Assembly: GCF_002803515.1 (NCBI RefSeq)
Contig: NZ_PHQX01000001.1
Location: forward strand, 1,054,001 to 1,118,000
Direction of reading: 5' to 3'
Length of the DNA stretch: 64,000 nt
Origin: Stenotrophomonas lactitubi
GTDB lineage: Bacteria > Pseudomonadota > Gammaproteobacteria > Xanthomonadales > Xanthomonadaceae
Shown: piece after piece, positions 27,222 to 36,674 of the stretch
Position numbering within the stretch: the first letter of the stretch is position 1
How the letters are laid out: every line of letters begins with the position of its first letter
The notes under the pieces: generated by a model
Database searches by the model: none
What the model saw: the letters and a program-made list of their open reading frames with translations, nothing else
Told to the model about the DNA's origin: nothing
Translations under genes and position numbers: made by a program

Positions 27222-30200
27222 ATTTCCCCCGCTTCTTCATCAACCGGCCGATCTTCGCCATCGTCCTGTCGGTGCTGATGCTGATCGCAGGCGCGATCAG
27301 CTACTTCCAGCTGCCGCTGAGCGAATACCCGCAGGTCACGCCTCCCACGGTGCAGGTCACCGCTAGCTATCCCGGTGCCAACCCGCAAGTGATCGCCGAT
27401 ACCGTGGCATCACCGCTGGAGCAGGCGATCAACGGCGTAGAAGGCATGATGTACATGCAGTCTCAGATGTCCACCGACGGGAAAATGGTGCTCACCGTCT
27501 CCTTCGAGCAGCATATCAACGCCGACATTGCGCAGATCCAGGTGCAAAACCGGGTCTCGCGGGCGTTGCCGCGCCTACCGCCTGAAGTTCAGCGCATCGG
27601 TGTTGTCACCGAGAAAACGTCGCCGGACGTTCTCATGGTGGTGCATTTGCTTTCGCCTGGAGGTCGATATGATCCGCTGTACGTCTCCAACTACGCCACA
27701 CTTCATGTGAAGGATGAGCTGGCTCGTACGCCAGGCGTCGGCGATGTCCTAGTCTGGGGCGCCGGGGAGTATTCGATGCGGGTCTGGCTCGAACCCGCCA
27801 AGGTCGCTGCTCGTGGGCTGATCGCGAGCGACGTGGTTGCCGCCATCCGCGAGCAGAACATACAGGTTGCCGCTGGTTCGGTTGGTCAGCAGCCGGATGC
27901 CTCGGCGGCGTTCCAGGTCACGGTCAACACTCTGGGCCGACTGTCGAGCGAGGAGCAATTCGGCGAGATCGTCGTGAAGACGGGCGCCGACGGCCAGGTA
28001 ACTCGCCTGCGGGATGTCGCCCGCATCTCGATGGGGGCCGATTCCTACTCTTTGCGCAGCCTGCTCAATGGCGAGCCGGCGGTGGGGATACAGATCATCC
28101 AGAGCCCGGGCGCGAACGCGCTGGATGTGTCTAGCGCGGTGCGCGCGGCAATGGACCGACTTCAAGCCAAGTTCCCCGACGGCATTGAGTATAGCGTCGC
28201 CTACGACCCCACGGTCTTCGTGCGCGCCTCGCTCCAGTCCGTCGCCGTCACGCTGCTGGAGGCCATCTTCCTGGTGGTGATCGTGGTGGTGCTGTTCCTG
28301 CAATCCTGGCGCGCGTCGATCATCCCGCTGATCGCCGTGCCGGTCTCGCTGGTCGGCACGTTCGCGGTGATGCACATGTTCGGTTTCTCGCTGAACACAC
28401 TGTCGCTGTTCGGACTGGTGCTGTCCATCGGCATCGTGGTGGATGACGCCATCGTGGTGGTGGAGAACGTGGAGCGCCACATAGCGCTGGGCGAATCACC
28501 CAAGGACGCGGCGCGCAAGGCGATGGATGAAGTGACTGGCCCGATCCTGGCCATCACCTCGGTGCTGGCAGCGGTCTTCATCCCCTCGGCGTTCCTGTCG
28601 GGGCTGCAGGGCGAGTTCTATCGCCAATTCGCGCTAACCATCGCGTTCTCGACCATCCTGTCGGCGATCAACTCGCTTACGCTGTCGCCAGCGCTGGCCG
28701 CCATCCTGCTCAAGCCGCACCACGGCGCGGCCAAGCCCGATCGCGTCACGCGCATCATCGATGGCGTGTTCGGCGGCTTCTTCCGCCGCTTCAACAGCTT
28801 CTTCGACCGCGCCTCGAATTCCTACGTCGGGGGCGTGCGCCGCGCGGTGCGCGGCAGCGCCATCGTGCTGCTGCTCTACGTCGGCTTCCTGGGCCTGACC
28901 TGGCTGGGCTTCCACAAGGTGCCTGCGGGCTTCGTGCCCGCCCAGGACAAGTACTACCTCGTGGGCATCGCCCAGCTTCCGACCGGCGCCTCGCTGGATC
29001 GCACCGAGGCGGTCGTCAAGGAGATGACCAAGATCGCACTGGCTGAGCCGGGCGTCGAGAGCGTGGTGGCCTTCCCGGGCCTGTCGGTCAATGGACCGGT
29101 GAACCAGCCGAACACCGCGCTGATGTTCGCCATGCTCAAGCCCTTCGATGAGCGCAAGGACCCGTCGCTGTCGGCCTTCGCCATCCAGGGCAAGCTCATG
29201 GGCAAGTTCAGCCAGATCCCGGACGGCTTCGTCGGCATCTTCCCGCCGCCGCCGGTGCCGGGCCTGGGTTCTATGGGCGGCTTTAAGCTGCAGATCGAGG
29301 ACCGGGCGGGCCTGGGTCCCGAGGCGCTTGCACAAGCACAGGGCCAGATCATGGGCAAGGCCATGCAGGCGCCCGAGCTGGCGAACATGCTCGCCAGCTT
29401 CCAGACCAATGCGCCGCAGTTGCAGGTGGACATCGACCGGGTGAAGGCCAAGTCGCAGGGCGTGTCGCTGACCGAGGTGTTCGACACCCTGCAGGTCAAC
29501 CTTGGCTCTCTCTACGTCAACGACTTCAACCGCTTCGGTCGCACCTACCGGGTAATGGCCCAAGCCGATGCGCAGTTCCGCATGCAGGCTGAGGACATAG
29601 GCATGCTCAAGGTGCGCAATGCAGCGGGCGACATGATCCCGCTGAGCGCGATCGCGACCATCGAGCGCAGTTCCGGCCCCGACCGGGTGATGCATTACAA
29701 CGGCTTCCCCTCGGCCGACATCAGCGGCGGGCCAGCGCCGGGCTACTCATCCGGCCAGGCCACCGCCGCGATTGAGAAGATCGTGAGCGAATCGCTGCCG
29801 GACGGTATGACCTACGAATGGACGGACCTGACTTTCCAGGAAAAGCGAGTTGGCAATACTGCTATCTATATCTTCGCGCTGGCGGTGCTGCTCGCCTTCC
29901 TGTTCCTGGCGGCCCAGTACAACAGTTGGTCGCTGCCGTTCGCTGTGCTGCTGATTGCACCCATGGCGCTGCTCTCGGCGATCGCCGGCGTCTGGCTCTC
30001 TGGGGGGGACAACAACATCTTCACGCAGATCGGTTTCGTGGTGCTGGTCGGCCTGGCCGCCAAGAACGCGATCCTGATCGTGGAGTTCGCCCGCGCGAAG
30101 GAAAGCGAAGGGGCCGATCCGCTGGCAGCCGTGCTCGAAGCCGCGCGCTTGCGGCTGCGCCCGATCCTGATGACGTCGTTCGCCTTCATCGCTGGCGTGG

Positions 30201-30394
30201 TGCCGCTGGTGCTGGCCAGCAGTGCGGGCGCCGAGATGCGCCACGCCATGGGCATCGCGGTGTTCGCCGGCATGCTGGGCGTGACGGTATTCGGCCTGGT
30301 GCTGACGCCGGTGTTCTACGTCGTGGTGCGCAAGCTGGCGCTGCGCCGCGAAGCGCGCCATGCCCGTGTCGGCATGACCGACCAGCACGCATGA
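27218..30394 (+). CDS. RND multidrug efflux permease (MexF-like, HAE1 family)
   Basis: A 1058-residue inner-membrane drug/proton antiporter. It begins MNFPRFFINRPIFAIVLSVL, as the AcrB/MexF family does. TM4 carries the paired Asp in GIVVDDAIVVVENVERH and the periplasmic porter domains are full length. The start overlaps the adaptor stop (ATGA), so the two are translationally coupled. Homology looks closest to MexF-type pumps exporting chloramphenicol, quinolones and similar aromatics; the substrate here is not known. Confidence 0.94.
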   Translation: MNFPRFFINRPIFAIVLSVLMLIAGAISYFQLPLSEYPQVTPPTVQVTASYPGANPQVIADTVASPLEQAINGVEGMMYMQSQMSTDGKMVLTVSFEQHINADIAQIQVQNRVSRALPRLPPEVQRIGVVTEKTSPDVLMVVHLLSPGGRYDPLYVSNYATLHVKDELARTPGVGDVLVWGAGEYSMRVWLEPAKVAARGLIASDVVAAIREQNIQVAAGSVGQQPDASAAFQVTVNTLGRLSSEEQFGEIVVKTGADGQVTRLRDVARISMGADSYSLRSLLNGEPAVGIQIIQSPGANALDVSSAVRAAMDRLQAKFPDGIEYSVAYDPTVFVRASLQSVAVTLLEAIFLVVIVVVLFLQSWRASIIPLIAVPVSLVGTFAVMHMFGFSLNTLSLFGLVLSIGIVVDDAIVVVENVERHIALGESPKDAARKAMDEVTGPILAITSVLAAVFIPSAFLSGLQGEFYRQFALTIAFSTILSAINSLTLSPALAAILLKPHHGAAKPDRVTRIIDGVFGGFFRRFNSFFDRASNSYVGGVRRAVRGSAIVLLLYVGFLGLTWLGFHKVPAGFVPAQDKYYLVGIAQLPTGASLDRTEAVVKEMTKIALAEPGVESVVAFPGLSVNGPVNQPNTALMFAMLKPFDERKDPSLSAFAIQGKLMGKFSQIPDGFVGIFPPPPVPGLGSMGGFKLQIEDRAGLGPEALAQAQGQIMGKAMQAPELANMLASFQTNAPQLQVDIDRVKAKSQGVSLTEVFDTLQVNLGSLYVNDFNRFGRTYRVMAQADAQFRMQAEDIGMLKVRNAAGDMIPLSAIATIERSSGPDRVMHYNGFPSADISGGPAPGYSSGQATAAIEKIVSESLPDGMTYEWTDLTFQEKRVGNTAIYIFALAVLLAFLFLAAQYNSWSLPFAVLLIAPMALLSAIAGVWLSGGDNNIFTQIGFVVLVGLAAKNAILIVEFARAKESEGADPLAAVLEAARLRLRPILMTSFAFIAGVVPLVLASSAGAEMRHAMGIAVFAGMLGVTVFGLVLTPVFYVVVRKLALRREARHARVGMTDQHA

Positions 30395-30414
30395 CGGCCA
30401 GGAGGACATACGAC

Positions 30415-31920
30415 ATGAAAACATCTTTCGCATTCACACGACCCGCCAGGACGCTGGCGCCGCTCGCCCTCGCGGCGGCGTTGACTGGCTGCTCCATGGC
30501 ACCGAAGTATGACCGGCCCGCAGCGCCGATCGACACGGCTTATCCCTTGGGCGCGGCCTATGTGGAACCGGCGGCCGCGACGCCCGACGACGCGATCACG
30601 GCCGAGATCGGCTGGCGGGACTTCTTCCGCGACCCGCTGCTGCAGCAGTTGATCGGCATTTCACTGGAGAACAACCGCGACATGCGCAAGGCCGCGCTCA
30701 ACGTGGAGGCGGCTCAGGCGCTGTACCGTATCCAGCGTGCCGAGATGCTGCCGAACCTGGGCGTTTCCGCCCGCGGCGCGTCAGAGCGCGTACCGGCCGA
30801 CCTCAGCACCACGGGGCAAAGCGACGTGCTCCGGCGCTACGACGTGGCCGGGGTGACGGCCGCCTGGGAACTGGACCTGTGGGGCCGCATCCGCAGCCTC
30901 AGCGACCGGGCGCTGGCGTCCTACCTGGCCCTCGACGAGACCCGCATCGCCACGCAGATGAGCCTGGTGTCCGAGGTGGCCAGCGCCTACCTCACGCTGC
31001 GTGCCGACCAGGAACTGCTGCGCCTGACGAGCGACACCCTCGCCACGCAGAAGCGCTCCTACGGGCTGACCACCCAACTGGTGGAAGCGGGCAACTCCAC
31101 GCAGCTCGACCTGCGCCGCGCAGAGATCGCGTTGCGCACCGCCGAGGCCAACCATGCCGCCTACACACGGCAGGCGGCCAAGGACCGCAACGCGCTGGTG
31201 CTGCTGTTGGGCCAGCCGCTGACGCCGGAGCTGTCCCGGCAGCTTGACGAGGCCATGGCGCTGCCGGACGACATCGTGCCGACCGGCCTGCCGAGCGGCC
31301 TGCCGTCCGAACTGCTCGCGCGCCGGCCGGACATCCGCGCCGCCGAGCAGATGCTGATCGGCGCCAACGCCAACATCGGCGCGGCGCGGGCCGCGTTCTT
31401 CCCGACGATCAGCCTTACGGGCTCGGCGGGCACGGCCAGCGCTTCGCTGGACGGCCTGTTCGATTCGGGCTCGCGGGCCTGGAGCTTCCTGCCGCAGATC
31501 ACGCTGCCCATCTTCCGCGGCGGCGCGCTGCGCGCCAACCTGGACGTGGCGCACGTACAGAAGCGCATCGAGATCGCCAACTACGAGAAGTCCATCCAGG
31601 CGGCCTTCGCCGAGGTGGCCGACGGCCTGGCGGGCAAGCGCACGCTCGATGAGCAGATCCGCGCGGAGCAGCTCCTGGTGGCGGCCAGCCAGAAGGCCTA
31701 CGAGCTGGCCGAGCAGCGCTTCCAGGAGGGCGTGGACGACAACCTCACTGTACTCGACGCGCAGCGCACGCATTACGGCACGCAGCAGACCCTGGTGCGC
31801 ACGCGCCTGACGCGGCTGAACAACCTCATCCATCTGTACAAGGCGCTGGGCGGCGGCTGGACTGAGCACACGGTGCAATCGGGCGCCACGGCGCAGCAGC
31901 CCGCCCGGTCGCCGGGATGA
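30415..31920 (+). CDS. Outer-membrane efflux lipoprotein (OprM/OprN, NodT family)
   Basis: A 501-residue outer-membrane channel lipoprotein. ATG at 30415 follows AGGAGG; the open frame extends far upstream inside the permease gene but has no role. The signal peptide ends in the lipobox LTGC. Two OEP repeats follow, with typical YDVAGVTAAWELDLWGRIRS and LARRPDIRAAEQMLIGANA. It completes the tripartite pump and ends four bases into the extended frame of the MerR gene. Confidence 0.93.
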   Translation: MKTSFAFTRPARTLAPLALAAALTGCSMAPKYDRPAAPIDTAYPLGAAYVEPAAATPDDAITAEIGWRDFFRDPLLQQLIGISLENNRDMRKAALNVEAAQALYRIQRAEMLPNLGVSARGASERVPADLSTTGQSDVLRRYDVAGVTAAWELDLWGRIRSLSDRALASYLALDETRIATQMSLVSEVASAYLTLRADQELLRLTSDTLATQKRSYGLTTQLVEAGNSTQLDLRRAEIALRTAEANHAAYTRQAAKDRNALVLLLGQPLTPELSRQLDEAMALPDDIVPTGLPSGLPSELLARRPDIRAAEQMLIGANANIGAARAAFFPTISLTGSAGTASASLDGLFDSGSRAWSFLPQITLPIFRGGALRANLDVAHVQKRIEIANYEKSIQAAFAEVADGLAGKRTLDEQIRAEQLLVAASQKAYELAEQRFQEGVDDNLTVLDAQRTHYGTQQTLVRTRLTRLNNLIHLYKALGGGWTEHTVQSGATAQQPARSPG

Positions 31921-31970
31921 GGGCCGGCGCGCAGCGGTGGCGTCCCCCATCGCTGCGCGCGGAGAGCTGG

Positions 31971-32363
31971 ATGAGGATTGGTGAACTCGCGCGCTTGACC
32001 GGCACGCCCCCTGAGAACATCAGGTTCTACGAACGGGAGGGCCTGCTGCCCGCTCCCGAGCGGTCCCGCAACAACTACCGGCGCTATGGCCCGGCCCATG
32101 TCGAGCGGCTTTACCTGATTCGCAACTACCGCGCGTCGGGCATCGGCCTGGATGACATGCGCAACTTGCTGGGCTGGACGCATCGCGAGTCCCCGGAACC
32201 CGAGCTGCTGACGCAGGCTGTCCGGGACCATCTCGCCTATGTCGAGGAACGCATGGCGCAACTGACCCGGGTGAAAGAGCACCTGCTCGCATTGGAACGG
32301 CAGGCTGTTCCTTCTGCCGCTCGGGAGATTTGCGAGGAGCGACCAGGTTGCGGCGGTTCATGA
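31971..32363 (+). CDS. MerR-family regulator of the RND pump
   Basis: A 130-residue MerR protein with its winged helix at residues 1-70 (MRIGELARLTGTPPENIRFY) and a dimerisation helix. It is similar to CadR/PbrR in length and in the SNYRRYG-like wing (here NNYRRYG), but lacks the helix-5 cysteine of those sensors. It has only a C-terminal C-x5-C (CEERPGC), so its inducer may be organic or a soft metal. ATG at 31971 is chosen because the protein then begins at helix 1. It is the fourth gene of the pump operon and probably acts at the 19-bp-spacer promoters at 25817 and 34375. Confidence 0.85.
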   Translation: MRIGELARLTGTPPENIRFYEREGLLPAPERSRNNYRRYGPAHVERLYLIRNYRASGIGLDDMRNLLGWTHRESPEPELLTQAVRDHLAYVEERMAQLTRVKEHLLALERQAVPSAAREICEERPGCGGS

Positions 32364-32394
32364 GCATCGCATGGCCGAATCATGGTCGGATAAC

Positions 32395-32425
32395 TGAACA
32401 TATATTCATGCGTGTAATATTTCCG
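32395..32425. promoter_or_regulatory. SmtB-like operator before the MFS gene
   Basis: TGAACATATATTCATG (32395-32410) gives TGAA-N6-TTCA. It is followed by CGTGTAATATTT, close to the GTGTTATATTT that follows the czcD operator. It ends about 30 bases before the MFS start codon. Confidence 0.7.
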
Positions 32426-32454
32426 GCCAGACAAACGAACAAGAAAGACCGCCC

Positions 32455-33651
32455 ATGACCGACCAGAGCATCACGCGCCGAAACATCGGCGTTCTCACCG
32501 GCGCGCAGGCGCTCGGTGGCGCCAGCGCGCCCATCGTGATGTCGCTGGGCGGGCTGGTCGGCCAGCAGCTTGCCAAGGACTCGGCCTGGATCACCTTGCC
32601 CGTGAGCCTGTTCGGCCTGGGTCTTGCCATCGGCACCTTGCCTGCGGCGTTCATCATGCGGCGCCATGGCCGCCGCAACGGATACGTGGTCGGGGTCGGC
32701 TTCGGCGTGGCCTCGGGCCTGATCGCCGCGCTGGGCATCATGCTGGCCTCGTTCTGGATCTTCTGCGCCGGCACCTTCCTGGCGGGCTTCTACGGCGCGT
32801 ATGTGCAGAGCTACCGCTTCGCAGCCGCCGACACCGCCGAGGACGCGCTCAAGGCCAAGGCGATTTCCTGGGTGATGGTGGGGGGTCTCGCGGGTGCCAT
32901 CATCGGGCCGCAGTTGGTGATCTTCACGCGCGACGCGGTAGCGGGCACGCCCTACGTCGGCAGCTTCCTCAGCCAGGCGCTGCTGCCGCTGATCGCCCTG
33001 CCGATCTTGCTGATGCTGCGCACGCCGCGCCAGACCCCGGCCGAAGCCGCCGCCGACAGCGGCCGCACGGTGCTGCAGCTCCTGGCGATGCCGCGCTACG
33101 CGCTGGCCGTGGCCGCGGGCGTGGTGTCCTATGGGGTGATGGCGTTCGTGATGACCGCCGCGCCGGTGGCGATGGTCAACCACGGGCATTCGGTGGACAA
33201 CGCCGCCCTGGGCATCCAGTGGCACCTGCTGGCGATGTTCGGGCCGAGCTTCTTCACTGGGCGGCTGATGGTGCGCTACGGCAAGGAGCGCGTGACCGCC
33301 GTGGGCATGGTGCTGCTCGCCGCCTCCGGGGTGGTGGCCCTGGGCGGGCTCGGCCTGTCCCACTTCTGGGGCTCGCTGGCGCTGCTGGGCATCGGCTGGA
33401 ACTTCAGCTTCATCGGCGCGACGGCGGTGGTCACCGATTGCCACACCCCGGCCGAGCGCAGCAAGGCGCAGGGCATGAACGACTTCTTCGTCTTCGCCGC
33501 CACGGCGGCCGTGTCGTTCCTCGCGGGCTCGATCCTGCATAGCTCGGGCTGGCAAGCGGTCAACTGGATGATCTTCCCGGCCTTGGCGCTGATCCTGGTG
33601 CCGCTGCTGTGGCAGGCAGCGCGAAAGCCGGTGCGATCAGATCCAAGATGA
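32455..33651 (+). CDS. Major facilitator superfamily transporter
   Basis: A 398-residue inner-membrane protein with 12 predicted membrane segments in two halves. Loop 2-3 carries the MFS signature form MRRHGRRNGY. There are no His-rich termini. The upstream operator is the same type as at czcD, suggesting metal or SmtB-dependent control, although the sequence gives no metal site. It is convergent with the ClbS-like gene (45-base gap). The substrate is unknown; YbjJ/drug-efflux-like members of the family look similar. Confidence 0.85.
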   Translation: MTDQSITRRNIGVLTGAQALGGASAPIVMSLGGLVGQQLAKDSAWITLPVSLFGLGLAIGTLPAAFIMRRHGRRNGYVVGVGFGVASGLIAALGIMLASFWIFCAGTFLAGFYGAYVQSYRFAAADTAEDALKAKAISWVMVGGLAGAIIGPQLVIFTRDAVAGTPYVGSFLSQALLPLIALPILLMLRTPRQTPAEAAADSGRTVLQLLAMPRYALAVAAGVVSYGVMAFVMTAAPVAMVNHGHSVDNAALGIQWHLLAMFGPSFFTGRLMVRYGKERVTAVGMVLLAASGVVALGGLGLSHFWGSLALLGIGWNFSFIGATAVVTDCHTPAERSKAQGMNDFFVFAATAAVSFLAGSILHSSGWQAVNWMIFPALALILVPLLWQAARKPVRSDPR

Positions 33652-33696
33652 TCGAGCCGATGCGGGAGGCGTACCGTCTAGCGGGCGCCCCAGTCG

Positions 33697-34200
33697 CTAC
33701 ATCACCTGCTTCCACTGCCGCATCTTCGACAGTGCGTCGTCGTAGGCCGTAGCGGTGAAGAACTGAATCCTGCGCCCGAGGGTTTGCATCGGGCTCGTCG
33801 TGGGATCGAAAAGCCTAACGTCCGAATGGTGCGCCACGATGTCGAGCACCCGGTTCTGGCCCTCTGCAAGCATGGTTTCCAGCTCGCAAAGGTCCCTGTT
33901 TGCGAAACGGCGTTGGAACATCCCTGAAAGACCTTCGGCGCGCTTAATCATTGTGTCCGCTGAGAAGAACGAAGCCGAAGGTCCAGGTGTATGAACGTGT
34001 GCGAGCTGCAGAATCATCGTATTCCAGAGGATCACGTCCACCAGGATCATTGCAGCGCTGGTGTGACGGCGCTGTTCTTGCCAGATCATGGCGATGTGCC
34101 TGTAGTGGTCCGCGGGGACCGTGGCGGTTACCACCTCCAGCTTTCGGTGGCTGGTGCGAACCTTATCTAGGAGTTCTTGTTTTGTAGTCGGTAGCTTCAT
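33697..34200 (-). CDS. ClbS/DfsB-family (DUF1706) protein
   Basis: A 167-residue all-helical protein. Its start MKLPTTKQELLDKVRTSHRK and end GRRIQFFTATAYDDALSKMR match the opening and closing motifs of ClbS/DfsB four-helix proteins, with family-typical length. ClbS inactivates the genotoxin colibactin, opening its cyclopropane; other family members are uncharacterised. The gene is monocistronic. A MerR-type promoter upstream shares its operator core with the RND pump promoter, so pump and ClbS-like protein may be co-induced. The substrate is unknown. Confidence 0.75.
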   Translation of the reverse strand: MKLPTTKQELLDKVRTSHRKLEVVTATVPADHYRHIAMIWQEQRRHTSAAMILVDVILWNTMILQLAHVHTPGPSASFFSADTMIKRAEGLSGMFQRRFANRDLCELETMLAEGQNRVLDIVAHHSDVRLFDPTTSPMQTLGRRIQFFTATAYDDALSKMRQWKQVM

Positions 34201-34262
34201 TCGGAATCCTTAATCCATTGAGAATGCGCGTGTTTGTTGGTCGGCATGCGCTCCCCTATTCG

Positions 34263-34290
34263 AGTGTTGAGATAACGCATGCGTAACACT
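34263..34290. promoter_or_regulatory. Dyad in the ClbS-like leader
   Basis: AGTGTT (34263-34268) and AACACT (34285-34290) flank the self-complementary ACGCATGCGT (34275-34284). It lies between the MerR-type promoter and the gene start, in the leader of the transcript. No protein or RNA class is recognised. Confidence 0.4.
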
Positions 34291-34344
34291 GAGTATTCCG
34301 ACGTGGCTAGTTGCGCTCCCTGCGACTAATAAGCCACTGATGGC

Positions 34345-34375
34345 ACTATGGGGCTTGCCATCGTTGTAACGTCAA
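34345..34375 (-). promoter_or_regulatory. MerR-type promoter of the ClbS-like gene
   Basis: On the minus strand TTGACG (34375-34370) and CATAGT (34350-34345) are 19 bases apart. Read on the plus strand the spacer contains CTTGCCATCGTTGTAACG, one base different from the RND pump promoter core. Confidence 0.7.
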
Positions 34376-34445
34376 GCGGGTGATGCGCGACTGCTCGGCG
34401 AGGTCAGCTATTCATGGAACGCCGAATGCACGGGTCCGACTTGTG

Positions 34446-34988
34446 CTACGGCTGAAGCTGCTTCTGCATGGTGTTGTGGTTGTAGTAATCGCTTGCGTAG
34501 ACAATTTTTCCGTTCAAAACGCGGAAAAAACTCGCACCGAAATAACTGATATTCGTGCTGGAGGGTGACGTCTCGCCACTGTTTCTCTTGGTGGCGGTGA
34601 ATTCCCATTCAATCGCTACGCCATCGTCGGATGAAATCGGTTGCGAGCGGATTTTCATTTTTCGATCAGGCAAAATTTGCTTCAGAAACTGCGAGACTTC
34701 GGTGATGGATTCCGGCCCGGTGCGGGGTACTTCATTACTAGTATTGAAATAGACGACGTTGGAGTCGAGAACTTTTTTCATATCATTGGTTTTCCCGCTA
34801 TTCCAAGCTTCAAGGTATTGTCGAACCACTTTCACATTCTCTGGCTCTTGTGCTTCCTGCGAGGTGGCGCTATAGGCGAACGGGGCCAGGATAAGAAACA
34901 TGGCTCCCAACGCCTGCACTGAGCGATGGCGCAGGCCCTTTGACGATTGAAATGAATGGGATGCCCAAGTGTGCTGCATGTGTTTCAT
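34446..34988 (-). CDS. Exported SnoaL/NTF2-like protein
   Basis: A 180-residue protein. A signal peptide (VQALGAMFLILAPFAYS-A) is followed by a SnoaL-like cone fold: ENVKVVRQYLEAWNSGKTND, then WEFTATKRNSGE and GKIVYASDYYNHNTM. Such proteins are often called ester cyclases, but most are uncharacterised small-molecule-binding or hydrolytic proteins. It is more AT-rich than its neighbours and stands alone, so it was probably acquired separately. Function unknown. Confidence 0.75.
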   Translation of the reverse strand: MKHMQHTWASHSFQSSKGLRHRSVQALGAMFLILAPFAYSATSQEAQEPENVKVVRQYLEAWNSGKTNDMKKVLDSNVVYFNTSNEVPRTGPESITEVSQFLKQILPDRKMKIRSQPISSDDGVAIEWEFTATKRNSGETSPSSTNISYFGASFFRVLNGKIVYASDYYNHNTMQKQLQP

Positions 34989-35203
34989 AGCCGAGATTTT
35001 CTAAAGTCTGTTGAAATGAAGCCCGATTCAAAAAAATCGGTAGGTAATTTCTCTGCCATTAAGCTAATAAGGTTATGCTGTGATTGACTCCGAGTTGCTG
35101 TAACGGGACAACGGATTTCTATATGTACTTCGGTGAATAATGTCGGTTAATAGCGTTGGTGAGATGGTGTATCCCTGTGTCGGTAATTGGCTCGAGACTT
35201 GGG

Positions 35204-36667
35204 CTAATTGATTGTGCTCTGCTTGGTGGATTGCGCGGTTTCGGAAGGGGTTTCTGGATAAGCCGTTTGCCACCCCCCACCTAATGCCTTGGCTAGGCTG
35301 ACCATGTTGAGCGCTTTCTTGGCCTTACTTTCGATCAACTGGTCTTCAGCCAAATAAAGCGACCGTTCGGCGGTTAGCAACGTTAGGTAATCAATCGTTC
35401 CAACCTTGCGTTCTCTCAAGGCGCGATCGTAGGTCAGTTGGCTGTCTTCCTGTGCCCTCATCAAGGACTCCTCGCGAACACCTTCCTGATGGGTTTGGGT
35501 CAACGCATCTTCGACATCGCGGAAAGCGATCTGGACCTTTCGCTGGTAGTCCAGCCTTTGGCCTTCCGTGGTTGCCTTCGCGGCACGAATGCGCGCCTCG
35601 CGTTGCCCTGAGTCAAACAAAGTTTCCGAGCCTGCCAGCGTCACGCTCCAGATCAGGCTCCCGGCTGAAAAAAGTGAACCGTAACCGCTCGCCGCTGTTC
35701 CCAGTGTCAGTGGGATCCGGAAGCGGGGAAAGAGATCGGCAACGGCGACATTGGCTTTGGCTGTTGCCGCGGCAAGTTTTCGTTCCGCTGCCCGAATGTC
35801 GGGTCGATCCCGTAGAACCTGGGAGGGAATGGACACAGGCAACGCTGGGGGGGCGGGAACCGGAGAGGTGGATTGCGCCAACTCGACTTGCCAATCGCCG
35901 GGAAATCCGCCGACGAGAACGGCAATTGCGTGAGAATGTTTGCTCACCCTGGCATGCCAGATCGGCAACTGCGCGACCGCGGCCTGCCATTCCGCGTGTG
36001 CCTGCGTGAGACTAGATGCGTCAACGATCCCTGCACTGCGAAGACGCACATTCGTGTCGTAGGTGGCCTTAGTACGTGCGACATTGCGTTCAGCGATCGC
36101 CAAGCGCTGTTGCTCCGAACGCAGCTCGATGTAGTTTGACGCAATTTCGGCCAGCAGGCTCGTGAGAATGGCCCGCCGATCCTCCTCAATGCTTCCTGCG
36201 GTAGCATCAGCCGCCTCAATAGACTGCTTGATTCGCCCGAACAGATCAGGCTCCCAACTTGCCTCAAACTCGACTGTTTGGGCGTTAGACACGCCAATTC
36301 CTCTAGGCCAATCAACGAGTGGACTACTGCGTTGATCCAAGGTACTCGCTGCAATGCCTAACTTCGGCCCACGATCCGCAGAAATGGCATCGCGCTCGGC
36401 GCGCGCTGCCAGCAGGCGCTGCGAGGCGATTTTGAGGTCAAGATTGTTTGCAAGCGCGCGGTCAACGAGACGATTGAGTAGAGGGTCGTTGAAGGCTTTC
36501 CACCACGTCTGAAGCTCGGCCACATTGTCGGAGGCATGCTGCATTTTCTCCTGCTCGGCCCAAGCGTTCGGCACGAGTGGTACCGGCTTTTCGTAGCGAA
36601 CGGCGTGAGGAACTGCACAACCGGATAACAATGCGAGGACGATGGCAGCTGTAATTGGAATTCGCAT
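35204..36667 (-). CDS. Outer-membrane efflux lipoprotein (NodT family)
   Basis: A 487-residue outer-membrane channel; the signal peptide has the lipobox LLSGC. ATG at 36667 is preceded by TGAGG. Two OEP repeats are visible (WEPDLFGRIKQSIEAADATA and LRDRPDIRAAERKLAAATAK). It starts seven bases after the adaptor stop and is the last gene of a four-gene aaeB-aaeX-aaeA-channel operon. Confidence 0.9.
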   Translation of the reverse strand: MRIPITAAIVLALLSGCAVPHAVRYEKPVPLVPNAWAEQEKMQHASDNVAELQTWWKAFNDPLLNRLVDRALANNLDLKIASQRLLAARAERDAISADRGPKLGIAASTLDQRSSPLVDWPRGIGVSNAQTVEFEASWEPDLFGRIKQSIEAADATAGSIEEDRRAILTSLLAEIASNYIELRSEQQRLAIAERNVARTKATYDTNVRLRSAGIVDASSLTQAHAEWQAAVAQLPIWHARVSKHSHAIAVLVGGFPGDWQVELAQSTSPVPAPPALPVSIPSQVLRDRPDIRAAERKLAAATAKANVAVADLFPRFRIPLTLGTAASGYGSLFSAGSLIWSVTLAGSETLFDSGQREARIRAAKATTEGQRLDYQRKVQIAFRDVEDALTQTHQEGVREESLMRAQEDSQLTYDRALRERKVGTIDYLTLLTAERSLYLAEDQLIESKAKKALNMVSLAKALGGGWQTAYPETPSETAQSTKQSTIN

Positions 36668-36674
36668 GGCAACC

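Noticed and set aside
29818..30414. Upstream extension of the outer-membrane channel gene into the permease
   Set aside because: The lipobox signal peptide and AGGAGG fix the start at 30415; the extension overlaps mexF-like coding sequence in another frame.
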